Shown: positions 1 to 5,953, counted from the stretch's first letter. The stretch is DNA of 9,127 nt from JBCDCU01 sp039180865 (GCA_039180865.1 JBCDCZ010000180.1:1-9127); one strand, 5' to 3'. Made by a program: numbers and translations. The notes: generated by a model from the letters alone, not told the origin.

Positions 1-17
1 GCAATCGCTTTGAAATC

Positions 18-75
18 AGGGTGTTCTAAATGCGCCATCAGCCGCCAATTCTAATTATCTCGCTCAGGACACCCT
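18..75. repeat. Imperfect inverted repeat upstream of cpdR
   Basis: Arms 18-27 (AGGGTGTTCT) and 66-75 (AGGACACCCT) are complementary at 9 of 10 positions, with the outer seven perfect, across a 38-bp spacer. No convincing gene covers this stretch. It may be a distant operator pair for cpdR, or the 3' end of a transcript entering from the left, but no T tract follows the right arm, so a terminator is unlikely. Seen in sequence only; function unknown. Confidence 0.35.
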
Positions 76-144
76 TGCTAGAATATTAACCATTGGATAG
101 CCATTGGGTGTCATTGTCAACTTATGTACGGCAGTGTCCCGAAA

Positions 145-174
145 ATGCACGTGCATCGTGTCAAAAGTTATAAT
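145..174 (+). promoter_or_regulatory. Putative cpdR promoter with 12-bp palindrome at the -35 position
   Basis: A perfect palindrome ATGCACGTGCAT occupies 145-156, and a perfect -10 hexamer TATAAT occupies 169-174. With a 17-bp spacer the -35 hexamer would be TGCACG (146-151), which matches TTGACA poorly and lies inside the palindrome. Palindrome and -10 centres are about 21 bp, or two helical turns, apart. This geometry suits a dimeric regulator bound at the -35 region. Transcription would start near 181, leaving a leader of about 73 nt before cpdR. The promoter is inferred; the regulator is not identified. Confidence 0.5.
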
Positions 175-185
175 TGACTTGATCA

Positions 186-211
186 CGAACGTCGAATGTC
201 ATCAACGTTCG
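186..211 (+). repeat. Inverted repeat in the cpdR leader
   Basis: Perfect 7-bp arms CGAACGT (186-192) and ACGTTCG (205-211) flank a 12-nt spacer. If transcription starts near 181 the element is transcribed and could form a hairpin ending about 23 nt before the Shine-Dalgarno at 234-244. In DNA it could equally be a second operator. The symmetry is visible; its role is unknown. Confidence 0.4.
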
Positions 212-253
212 GGGCCGGTTCAAGGGCAAATACGAAGGAAAGAGTCTGGTCTG

Positions 254-613
254 ATGTCACGGATCCTGCTTGCAGAAGACGATAACGATATGCGCCGCTT
301 TCTGACGAAAGCACTGGAAAATGCGGGTTATGAGGTCACGTCCTACGATAACGGACAAAGTGCCTATGAAAAGCTCTGCGAAGAACCCTTCACGATGCTC
401 TTAACCGACATTGTGATGCCGGAGATGGACGGGATCGAACTTGCGCGCCGCGCGACGGAACTCGATCCTGATCTGAAAGTGATGTTTATCACCGGATTTG
501 CGGCTGTCGCACTCAATCCGGATTCGGAAGCGCCGAAAGACGCCAAGGTCTTATCAAAGCCGTTCCATCTGCGGGATCTCGTAAATGAGGTCGAAAAGCT
601 GATGGCCGCCTGA
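254..613 (+). CDS. cpdR: CpdR, single-domain response regulator of ClpXP proteolysis
   Basis: A 119-residue receiver domain with no output domain. The acidic pocket is E8/D9/D10, the phospho-acceptor is D52 in LLTDIVMPEMDG, and the switch residues are T80 (FITGFAAVALN) and K102 (SKPF). The stretch around T80 is distinctive of CpdR rather than DivK or CheY. In Caulobacter, unphosphorylated CpdR goes to the pole and primes ClpXP to degrade PdeA and, with RcdA and PopA, CtrA; the CckA-ChpT relay phosphorylates and inactivates it. In Sinorhizobium, CpdR1 is needed for proper cell-cycle and symbiotic differentiation. The protein ends in Ala-Ala, as ClpXP-degraded CpdR does. The ATG at 254 follows a good Shine-Dalgarno (GAAGGAAAGAG, 234-244) and gives the family length; a longer in-frame upstream extension lacks homology. 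A GANTC methylation site (242-246) overlaps the Shine-Dalgarno. Confidence 0.93.
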   Translation: MSRILLAEDDNDMRRFLTKALENAGYEVTSYDNGQSAYEKLCEEPFTMLLTDIVMPEMDGIELARRATELDPDLKVMFITGFAAVALNPDSEAPKDAKVLSKPFHLRDLVNEVEKLMAA

Positions 614-683
614 CCCGCGTCGGTAATCGAAACCAACACCCGGCGCACGGCAGAAAATTCAGCAAACTTTCAACCTCGTGGTC

Positions 684-712
684 TTGATTGAAAAGACCTT
701 TGCGGCTATACG
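684..712 (+). promoter_or_regulatory. Putative tRNA-Val promoter
   Basis: TTGATT (684-689) and TATACG (707-712) are separated by exactly 17 bp, and the -35 also reads CTTGAT, close to the alphaproteobacterial CTTGAC. The bases after the -10 are GC-rich (CGTCC), as in stable-RNA promoters under stringent control. The start would lie near 719, about 46 nt before the mature tRNA. The -35 half overlaps a 6-bp inverted repeat (680-685/693-698) that could otherwise pass for a weak terminator. Confidence 0.5.
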
Positions 713-764
713 CGTCCAGCACAGCCGCCGTGATGCTGAAAATCCGGCTTCCTGTCATGGTCAA

Positions 765-839
765 GGGCGTATAGCTCAGCGGGAGAGCACTTCGTTGACA
801 TCGAAGGGGTCACTGGTTCAATCCCAGTTACGCCCACCA
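765..839 (+). tRNA. tRNA-Val (anticodon GAC)
   Basis: A complete cloverleaf. The acceptor stem is GGGCGTA (765-771) with TACGCCC (829-835), discriminator A836 and an encoded CCA (837-839). The D arm holds AGCTCAGCGGGAGAGC. The anticodon stem CTTCG/CGAAG encloses the loop TTGACAT with anticodon GAC at 797-799, which reads valine codon GUC. The T arm holds the GGTTCAATCC motif. No strong terminator separates it from the L36 gene 97 bp on, so read-through is possible; a 5-bp hairpin (888-900) lacks a T tract. Confidence 0.97.
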
Positions 840-936
840 TGGCCAGACGGGATTGGGCTAAGAAATTCAGGTTTCCGAAAGGGTTAGGCGAAGTCTTCGC
901 TTGAACGGGATCCGCAAGACATGAAGGCGCATTGAT

Positions 937-1062
937 ATGAAGATCAAAAACTCGCTTAAATCATTGCGGGGCCGTCACCGCGAAAACCGCCTTGTGCGCC
1001 GCCGTGGCCGTCTCTATGTGATCAACAAGACGAACCGGAAATTCAAGGCACGTCAGGGCTAA
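937..1062 (+). CDS. ykgO: 50S ribosomal protein L36, cysteine-free type
   Basis: The 41-residue product begins MKIKNSLKSLRGRHRENR and ends KTNRKFKARQG. It is highly basic and matches the L36 family of the large ribosomal subunit. It contains no cysteine, so it is the zinc-free (C-minus, YkgO-like) form, lacking the CxxC...CxxxxH zinc ribbon of classical RpmJ. In gammaproteobacteria this form is a Zur-controlled spare; in many alphaproteobacteria it is, to my knowledge, the normal copy. No Zur-like palindrome is evident in the 97 bp upstream, in line with constitutive use. The ATG has a GAAGG Shine-Dalgarno at 923-927. A strong terminator follows 29 nt after the stop, so the gene is transcribed alone or from the tRNA promoter. 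Confidence 0.93.
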   Translation: MKIKNSLKSLRGRHRENRLVRRRGRLYVINKTNRKFKARQG

Positions 1063-1091
1063 CCTTTGAGCCTTGCCTGATTTTTTGGGAT

Positions 1092-1121
1092 GGCCCGGAA
1101 ATCGCCGGGCCTCTTTCGTTT
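1092..1121 (+). terminator. Rho-independent terminator after the L36 gene
   Basis: A perfect 7-bp GC stem, GGCCCGG (1092-1098) and CCGGGCC (1105-1111), encloses a 6-nt loop and is followed by the T-rich TCTTTCGTTT. It separates the L36 gene from the TPR gene and argues against any TPR start codon upstream of it. Confidence 0.85.
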
Positions 1122-1159
1122 AAGCCCCCAATCTATTCGTCTGACGGGCGTTCGGATGG

Positions 1160-1196
1160 AAAAAAATCGTGGGGCAAGCCGCGTCCTTCGGCCCCA
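1160..1196 (-). terminator. Terminator-like hairpin on the minus strand
   Basis: Read on the minus strand, TGGGGC and GCCCCA (plus-strand arms 1170-1175 and 1191-1196, 15-nt loop) are followed within a few bases by seven T (A run at 1160-1166). The long loop makes it a weak candidate. No minus-strand gene to its right needs terminating, so either it stops antisense transcription or it is chance. Confidence 0.25.
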
Positions 1197-1222
1197 TCAC
1201 GGTCTTTTGCAGTGCCGGAGCC

Positions 1223-1251
1223 TTGACGCCATTGGTGTTGCGGCTCATTTT
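1223..1251 (+). promoter_or_regulatory. Candidate promoter for the TPR-hydrolase pair
   Basis: TTGACG (1223-1228; CTTGAC when read from 1222, the usual alphaproteobacterial -35) is followed after 17 bp by CATTTT (1246-1251), a weak -10. The predicted start would fall close to 1258, the A of the chosen ATG, which would make the message leaderless. The -35 is good; the -10 is poor. Confidence 0.3.
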
Positions 1252-1257
1252 TCGTTC

Positions 1258-2043
1258 ATGAGCACGCTTCTTCGCATACCGGCACTGACCGGCTATATCG
1301 TCTTTTCAGCCTTGGGCGTCATGGCAACGATTGCGTCCGCGGATCACCAACATGTTGAGCCGTTCGATCTCTATGTAGCGCCGCCCGAAGCAGGTGAACT
1401 CTCTCCTGATGCGGCACAACGCCTCGACGATCCTGTGCCGATCGTTCCGCTTCCAAGCCCGCTCGAAAAAGCGCAACAGCAAGACGAGCAAGAGCGCATT
1501 GAAGACTTCAAGCGCAAGCACTCTGCTGAGCGTGACCGTCTTCCGAAACTGGAAGGAACACGGACTGAAAAGCTTGACCAGCTTTTCGTTCTTCTCGGTG
1601 AGACGAACAGTGAAAAAATGGCCAAGCAGGTCGAAAATGAAATTCAGAAACTCTGGATGCAGTCCGGCAGCGACACGATCGATCTCTTTATGCGCTGGGC
1701 TGCAGGTGCCGCCGAGAAGAAGGAATACGGCAAGGCCTTAGATTTTCTGGATAATGTTACGGTCCTCCAGCCAGGATACGCCGAAGCCTTCAACCAGCGC
1801 GCGACTATCTTCTATCTGAAGAAGGATTATGCGCGTTCGATTGCCGATGTTCAGCGAACCCTTGCCCTGGAACCGCGTCATTTCGGGGCGCTGACCGGTC
1901 TGGGATTGATGCTCCAGGAATTGGGCAACGAAGCGGAAGCGCTTGATGTCTATAATCGCGCGCTTGAACTCCACCCGCACCTTGGGCATGTCAAAAGCAA
2001 GGTTGATACACTTGCGCCGAAAGTACTCGGCCGAGACGCCTGA
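1258..2043 (+). CDS. Exported tetratricopeptide-repeat protein
   Basis: The 261-residue product begins with a short basic n-region and hydrophobic stretch (LTGYIVFSALGVMATIASA) consistent with a signal peptide cut near residue 28 (ASA-DHQH), so a periplasmic location is inferred. Residues 68-135 are charged and probably helical. Residues 140-241 hold about three TPR units, with typical Ala, Tyr and Pro positions such as YAEAFNQRATIFYLKKDYARS and the closing ALELHP. TPRs mediate protein-protein contacts, and no catalytic domain is present. The ATG at 1258 is chosen because it begins the signal peptide. The frame stays open upstream to about 1090 but runs through the L36 terminator. No Shine-Dalgarno precedes 1258, so an upstream start at 1156 or a leaderless message remains possible. 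It probably shares a transcript with the hydrolase 23 bp downstream. Its partner is unknown. Confidence 0.8.
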   Translation: MSTLLRIPALTGYIVFSALGVMATIASADHQHVEPFDLYVAPPEAGELSPDAAQRLDDPVPIVPLPSPLEKAQQQDEQERIEDFKRKHSAERDRLPKLEGTRTEKLDQLFVLLGETNSEKMAKQVENEIQKLWMQSGSDTIDLFMRWAAGAAEKKEYGKALDFLDNVTVLQPGYAEAFNQRATIFYLKKDYARSIADVQRTLALEPRHFGALTGLGLMLQELGNEAEALDVYNRALELHPHLGHVKSKVDTLAPKVLGRDA

Positions 2044-2066
2044 CGCGTATTGAAAGAGGATCGACC

Positions 2067-3092
2067 GTGACCGTTTTTGCGATCGCTGGCACGCTTTTCA
2101 TATGCGTGAGCACCTTTTATTTTTGGCGAACACGATCCGGATCCCGCGAAATTCTGGAGCGGTTTCCTCCGATTGGTGAGTTTGTCGAGGTCAACGGTAT
2201 GAAGGTTCATCACGTTGATCTTCCGGGGCAAGCTGATCACGAGGCCGGCATTGACGATAATGAAAGCCCGTCAATCGTCTTCCTGCACGGTGCGAGCGGC
2301 AATCTGCGCGATGCGCATTTTACCTTTTCCGAGCGGCTTCAAGGTAAGGCACGGCTTTTATTCTTCGACCGGCCGGGCCATGGGTTCAGCGAGCGAAACG
2401 GTGTTGTCCTGGGGACGGTCAACGGGCAGGCCGACCATCTGATCGCGGTCCTTGATCGCTTATCTATCAAGAACGCAATCCTTGTAGGCCATTCCTGGGG
2501 GGCGGCTCTCGCACTCACTACTGCACTGCGTCACAAGGAGAGGATTTCCGGGCTGGTTCTGGCAGCGCCTGTCAGCCATCCGTGGCCGGGAGGGATCAAC
2601 TGGTATTATCACGTCGCGCCTTTGCCGTTGATCGGTCCGCTTCTTGCCTATCTTTTCGCCTTGCCGCTTGGGCTTCGTCAAATCGATTGTGCAACGGCCA
2701 AGGTCTTCTGGCCCGATCGTGTGACCCCAGGATATCGGGATGCAGTTGGCGCGGAGATGGTATTGGTACCGGAACGATTTATGGCGAATGCTGCCGACAT
2801 CGACGGCTTGCGTGAGCATCTCGTCAACGTCTCACCACGCTACGGTGAGATCAACAAACCGGTCTTTATCCTGAGTGGAGAGAAAGATCAGGTTGTGCTT
2901 CCCTGGGTCCATGCGGAAGCTCTCGCCCGGACACTGCCGGACTGTCGGATTGCTCGAAAAAAATCGTCAGGGCACATGCCGCACCACGCCCATGCCGATG
3001 ACATTGCCGACGCCCTTGAGGAGATGCTTGCTTCGTATCGCAAGCCGACTACTGATCAAAGCCAGGCAGTCTTTGTCAATGCCGCGGAATAG
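2067..3092 (+). CDS. Membrane-anchored alpha/beta hydrolase
   Basis: The 341-residue protein starts with GTG behind a good Shine-Dalgarno (AAAGAGGA, 2053-2060). Residues 2-20 form a hydrophobic segment followed by RTR, an N-terminal membrane anchor. The hydrolase fold follows: oxyanion-hole motif FLHGASGN (H74-G75), DRPGHG (101-106), nucleophile elbow GHSWG with S143, acid D274 in GEKDQ, and catalytic H303 in SGHMPHH. The Ser-Asp-His triad is therefore complete and the enzyme should be active. The hydrophobic cap at about 175-205 (YHVAPLPLIGPLLAYLFALP) could sit against the membrane and suggests a lipidic or hydrophobic ester or amide substrate, but the substrate cannot be read from sequence. 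It follows the TPR gene by 23 bp, probably as one operon. Its stop codon lies 3 bp from that of convergent pyk. Confidence 0.9.
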   Translation: MTVFAIAGTLFICVSTFYFWRTRSGSREILERFPPIGEFVEVNGMKVHHVDLPGQADHEAGIDDNESPSIVFLHGASGNLRDAHFTFSERLQGKARLLFFDRPGHGFSERNGVVLGTVNGQADHLIAVLDRLSIKNAILVGHSWGAALALTTALRHKERISGLVLAAPVSHPWPGGINWYYHVAPLPLIGPLLAYLFALPLGLRQIDCATAKVFWPDRVTPGYRDAVGAEMVLVPERFMANAADIDGLREHLVNVSPRYGEINKPVFILSGEKDQVVLPWVHAEALARTLPDCRIARKKSSGHMPHHAHADDIADALEEMLASYRKPTTDQSQAVFVNAAE

Positions 3093-3095
3093 GCG

Positions 3096-4532
3096 TTAAA
3101 TCCCGCCCATACCATCGGCGCCGACAAACGCGACACGCAGCATATTGGTCGCGCCTGGCGTTCCAAGCGGAACACCGGCTGAAATAATGATGCGCTGTCC
3201 GGCGCGCGAAAAACCTTCCCGCAAAGCGATGGAGCAGGCCTTGTCGACCATGTCATCGAGCGAAGTCGCGTCCTCCGTCACAACACAATGAAGGCCCCAG
3301 ACGAGGGCGAGACGGCGCGCGGTTGCGGGAATGGGTGACAGCGCAATGATCGGAATTCCAGGGCGTTCACGCGATGCTCTAAGGCCTGTGGATCCCGATG
3401 ACGTGAAGCAACAAATTGCCGAAAGGCCGAGCGTTTCTGCAATCTGACGGGCAGCGGCGGAAATCGCGTCCGCCCCCGTGGCTTCGGGTTCGGTCCGCTG
3501 AGCCCGCATAATGTTTTCGTAGTTGTGATCGCGCTCAACCTCCATGGCGACCCTGTTCATAGTCTCCACGGCTTCGATGGCAAATTCGCCGACGGCAGAT
3601 TCAGCGGATAGCATGATTGCGTCGGCACCTTCGAAGACGGCTGTCGCCACATCGGAAACCTCGGCGCGGGTCGGGGCGGGCGCTGCAATCATCGATTCGA
3701 GCATTTGTGTTGCAACGACAACTGGCTTGCCTGCCCGTCGAGCCGCGCGGGTCAGGCGCTTCTGCAGGCCGGGCACGCATTCAATCGGCATTTCGACACC
3801 CAGGTCACCGCGTGCCACCATGATCGCGTCAGAGAGCTCGATGATCTCGGTCAATCGCTGGATTGCTTGCGGCTTTTCAACCTTCGTCATGATGCCGGCG
3901 CGGCCCCGAGCAATCTTGCGCGCTTCGGCAATATCCTCGCCGCGTTGAACGAAAGACAGCGCGACCCAATCGACCTTGGCAGCAAGAGCCGCATTGAGGT
4001 CTTCACGATCCTTGTCGGTCAAGGCGCTCACCGGAACGACACTGTCCGGCATGGCAACGCCCTTGCGGTCGGACAGGCGCACGCCGATTTCAACCCGGCT
4101 CACGATCCGGCTTCCGTCATTGCTCAGGCAGCGCAATTGCACCTTTCCATCATCGAGCAGCAGGCGATGGTTCGGTTCGAGCGCCTCGAAAATCTCATTG
4201 TGAGGGAGATAGACGCGTGTCTCATCTCCCGGAATATCGTTTGAATCGAGCACGAACTCCGCACCGATTTTGAGCGGAATTGATCCGTTCCGGAATGTCG
4301 AAAGCCTGTGTTTGGGTCCTTGAAGGTCTGCGAGGATACCAATCGGGCGGCCCACTTTTTTCTCAATCTGGCGAATCGTGTCGACCAGCGCGTTGAGGGT
4401 GTCGTGATCCGAATGGCTCATATTGATCCGGAATGTATCAACGCCAGCCATAAAGAGGGCTTCGATTTTTTCTGCAGAGGATGAGGCAGGCCCCAACGTA
4501 GCAACGATTTTGGCCTTGCGTTCGCGTCTCAT
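3096..4532 (-). CDS. pyk: Pyruvate kinase
   Basis: The 478-residue enzyme has normal family length and converts phosphoenolpyruvate and ADP to pyruvate and ATP in the cytosol. Visible motifs: TLGPAS (12-17); RINMSH (35-40), with R35, N37, S39 and H40 for phosphate and cation binding; DLQGPK (69-74); SDRKGV (154-159); the catalytic lysine and metal-binding glutamate K217/E219 in TKVEK; ARGDLGVE with D243; ATQMLESM with T275; PTRAEVSDVA; and a C-terminal regulatory domain with TSSGSTGLRASRERP and SAGVPLGTPGATN. At the positions that decide monovalent-cation need (muscle enzyme 113, 114, 117, 120) it has Leu70, Gln71, Lys74 and Leu77, the K+-independent pattern. The ATG at 4532 has a GAGAAGGAAG Shine-Dalgarno inside the end of the DUF1036 gene, whose stop lies 2 bp upstream, so coupled translation is likely. 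Confidence 0.97.
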   Translation of the reverse strand: MRRERKAKIVATLGPASSSAEKIEALFMAGVDTFRINMSHSDHDTLNALVDTIRQIEKKVGRPIGILADLQGPKHRLSTFRNGSIPLKIGAEFVLDSNDIPGDETRVYLPHNEIFEALEPNHRLLLDDGKVQLRCLSNDGSRIVSRVEIGVRLSDRKGVAMPDSVVPVSALTDKDREDLNAALAAKVDWVALSFVQRGEDIAEARKIARGRAGIMTKVEKPQAIQRLTEIIELSDAIMVARGDLGVEMPIECVPGLQKRLTRAARRAGKPVVVATQMLESMIAAPAPTRAEVSDVATAVFEGADAIMLSAESAVGEFAIEAVETMNRVAMEVERDHNYENIMRAQRTEPEATGADAISAAARQIAETLGLSAICCFTSSGSTGLRASRERPGIPIIALSPIPATARRLALVWGLHCVVTEDATSLDDMVDKACSIALREGFSRAGQRIIISAGVPLGTPGATNMLRVAFVGADGMGGI

Positions 4533-4534
4533 CC

Positions 4535-5008
4535 TTAACTTCCTTCTCGTTCGGGATCTGTTAGCTCGATTGTCCAGCTTTCCTGATTGCGGGTATCGAC
4601 TTCAAAAAAACCGGTTTGTTCATAACCGCGAAGAATACAGTCCTTTATCCCATCGATTGTGAACTCTTTTTGACGCGTACACAAAATGGCCGGTCCTCCC
4701 CATTCGCCGCCATGGGTGACGTCTATCGCGTAAACGTAGAAGAAGCGCGCCCTGAGTGGTCCGGGAATCAGAATCTTACATGGGTCGGGATCATTGCGTG
4801 GATTAAAGTTCCACCAGCCCTCTGAACGCCAGCCATTGTCGGCCTTGTATCCGATCGCGACACTGATTCTGCTCAGCGTCTTGTTGCACAGGCGGAAATC
4901 GGCTGAAGCAGGATCTGGCAAGCCAATCGCATCAATTGCGAACAGACTCAGGGCCACGGCCACCGTCTGGACGATGGCGAGAGATTTCCGGGTTATTGTC
5001 CGCATCAT
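4535..5008 (-). CDS. Secreted DUF1036 family protein
   Basis: The 157-residue product has an N-terminal signal peptide: basic MMRTITRKS, a hydrophobic core, and likely cleavage at ASA-DFR after residue 36. The mature part matches DUF1036: LCNKT at its start, NGWRSEGWWNFNP, and the IPGPL...FYVYA region. It has four cysteines (41, 77, 110, 124), likely two disulfides in the periplasm. Family function is unknown; the fold is small and beta-rich by inference. The first of two tandem ATGs (5008) was chosen: the signal peptide starts there and the TTGACA promoter lies just upstream. A TTG at 5074 would place the start inside or before that promoter. The Shine-Dalgarno is weak. Only 2 bp separate it from pyk, making it the first gene of that operon. 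Confidence 0.85.
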   Translation of the reverse strand: MMRTITRKSLAIVQTVAVALSLFAIDAIGLPDPASADFRLCNKTLSRISVAIGYKADNGWRSEGWWNFNPRNDPDPCKILIPGPLRARFFYVYAIDVTHGGEWGGPAILCTRQKEFTIDGIKDCILRGYEQTGFFEVDTRNQESWTIELTDPEREGS

Positions 5009-5039
5009 GTCAAAAGGTTTGATTCCTGTCGAATGTGAG

Positions 5040-5068
5040 TTTAAGCGTTGAAAACAAAGGCTTGTCAA
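5040..5068 (-). promoter_or_regulatory. Promoter for the DUF1036-pyk operon
   Basis: On the minus strand a perfect TTGACA (plus positions 5063-5068) is followed after 17 bp by CTTAAA (5040-5045), a moderate -10. Transcription would start near 5033 and leave about 25 nt before the DUF1036 ATG at 5008. A GANTC methylation site (5021-5025) lies in the leader. The -35 sits within a small inverted repeat (GCTTG 5060-5064, CAAGC 5072-5076) that could be an operator. Confidence 0.5.
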
Positions 5069-5143
5069 TGGCAAGCGGCAATGGCCGACAGGTGTTGCGC
5101 AGCGCTTCTTCTTTTCTCTTCAGCTTTGGAGAATTACGGACAC

Positions 5144-5953
5144 ATGGACGAATTCGTGCCTTTCGAGACGATCGAAGGAGACCGTTCGAAAGGCCTCCTT
5201 ATCGTGTGCGACCACGCGCGTTCCGATCTCCCAAGAGAATATGGTACTCTTGGTCTGGCATACGACCAGCTAAAACGTCACATTGCTTACGATATTGGAG
5301 CGCGATGGGTTACGCAGAACCTTGCTGAAATGCTGGGTGTGCCTGCGGTTCTTTCAACTTATTCTCGCCTATTAATCGACCCCAATCGTGGCGAGGACGA
5401 TCCGACTCTGGTGATGCGGATTTCCGATGGTGCGCTGATCGATGGTAATGCGCGGATCGGCCCGGCTGAAGTCGAATGGCGGAGGGCTCGATTTTATGAG
5501 CCGTACCATCTGGCGGTTGCTGACGAGCTTCGGGCAATCGAGCACGCCGCTGGCATTGAAGCTGCGATGATCCTCTCCATTCACTCCTTTACGGAAAGCT
5601 GGCGCGGTGCCTGGCGGCCTTGGGAGATCGCGATTTTGTGGGATAGTGATCCAAGACTGCCGGACCTGCTCATTCATGAACTTCGCAAAGGCGAAACACT
5701 GACCATCGGCGACAATGAACCTTACGATGGTGCGCTCCTGAACGATTGCATGTATCGGCACGGAACCTCTATGGGTAGGTCCCACGCCCTTGTCGAAATC
5801 CGTCAGGACCTGATTGCGGATGAAGCCGGCGCAAGTCGTTGGGCTGGGGTCCTTGAGAGGGCGATGAAGCCGCTCATGGAGCGCAACGATCTCAAAGTTC
5901 GCCGGATCTACCCGTCCCGGGCGGTTGCGGAAACAGATGCACTGCTTACATAG
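5144..5953 (+). CDS. N-formylglutamate amidohydrolase family protein
   Basis: The 269-residue protein matches the N-formylglutamate amidohydrolase family (HutG2-like), whose founders hydrolyse N-formyl-L-glutamate to formate and glutamate. Conserved pieces: VCDHAR (21-26, metal-binding His24 area), HIAYDIG, SRLLIDPNRG (74-83), SIHSFT with H147, NEPYDG, and HGTSMGRSHALVEIRQD with H206 and H214. These fit the metal-hydrolase active site of the family. The ATG at 5144 was chosen because it has GGAGAA (5128-5133) at good spacing and begins the conserved domain; the open frame extends upstream from 5048 but with unlikely sequence. No signal peptide, so cytosolic. No hut genes lie nearby, so histidine breakdown is not supported by context and the real substrate is open. 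DUF1244 follows after 26 bp, probably in the same operon. Confidence 0.87.
   Translation: MDEFVPFETIEGDRSKGLLIVCDHARSDLPREYGTLGLAYDQLKRHIAYDIGARWVTQNLAEMLGVPAVLSTYSRLLIDPNRGEDDPTLVMRISDGALIDGNARIGPAEVEWRRARFYEPYHLAVADELRAIEHAAGIEAAMILSIHSFTESWRGAWRPWEIAILWDSDPRLPDLLIHELRKGETLTIGDNEPYDGALLNDCMYRHGTSMGRSHALVEIRQDLIADEAGASRWAGVLERAMKPLMERNDLKVRRIYPSRAVAETDALLT

Noticed and set aside
1..54. Open reading in plus frame 1 from the left edge to a TAA at 52-54, possibly the end of a truncated gene.
   Set aside because: Eighteen codons at an edge without recognisable sequence; any frame can do this by chance.
104..253. N-terminal extension of cpdR giving a 169-residue protein.
   Set aside because: The family is about 120 residues, the extension is not receiver sequence, it contains the TATAAT, palindrome and Shine-Dalgarno, and the ATG at 254 is well placed.
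617..646. Hairpin GCGTCGG/CCGGCGC with one wobble pair just after the cpdR stop, as a terminator.
   Set aside because: No T tract follows and the 16-nt loop is long; it may be a 3' structure but not a supported intrinsic terminator.
680..701. GGTCTT/AAGACC hairpin followed by TTT as the cpdR terminator.
   Set aside because: Only 6 bp with a 7-nt loop and a three-T tail, and it overlaps a better promoter call for the tRNA.
678..887. 69-codon plus-strand frame across the tRNA.
   Set aside because: It reads through a complete tRNA gene and has no recognisable protein sequence.
840..936. Zur operator before the cysteine-free L36 gene.
   Set aside because: Looked for an AT-rich palindrome of the Zur type and saw none.
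3544..4244. Plus-strand frames of 134 and 179 codons opposite pyk.
   Set aside because: Antisense shadows of a clear pyruvate kinase; they lack family features and start sites.
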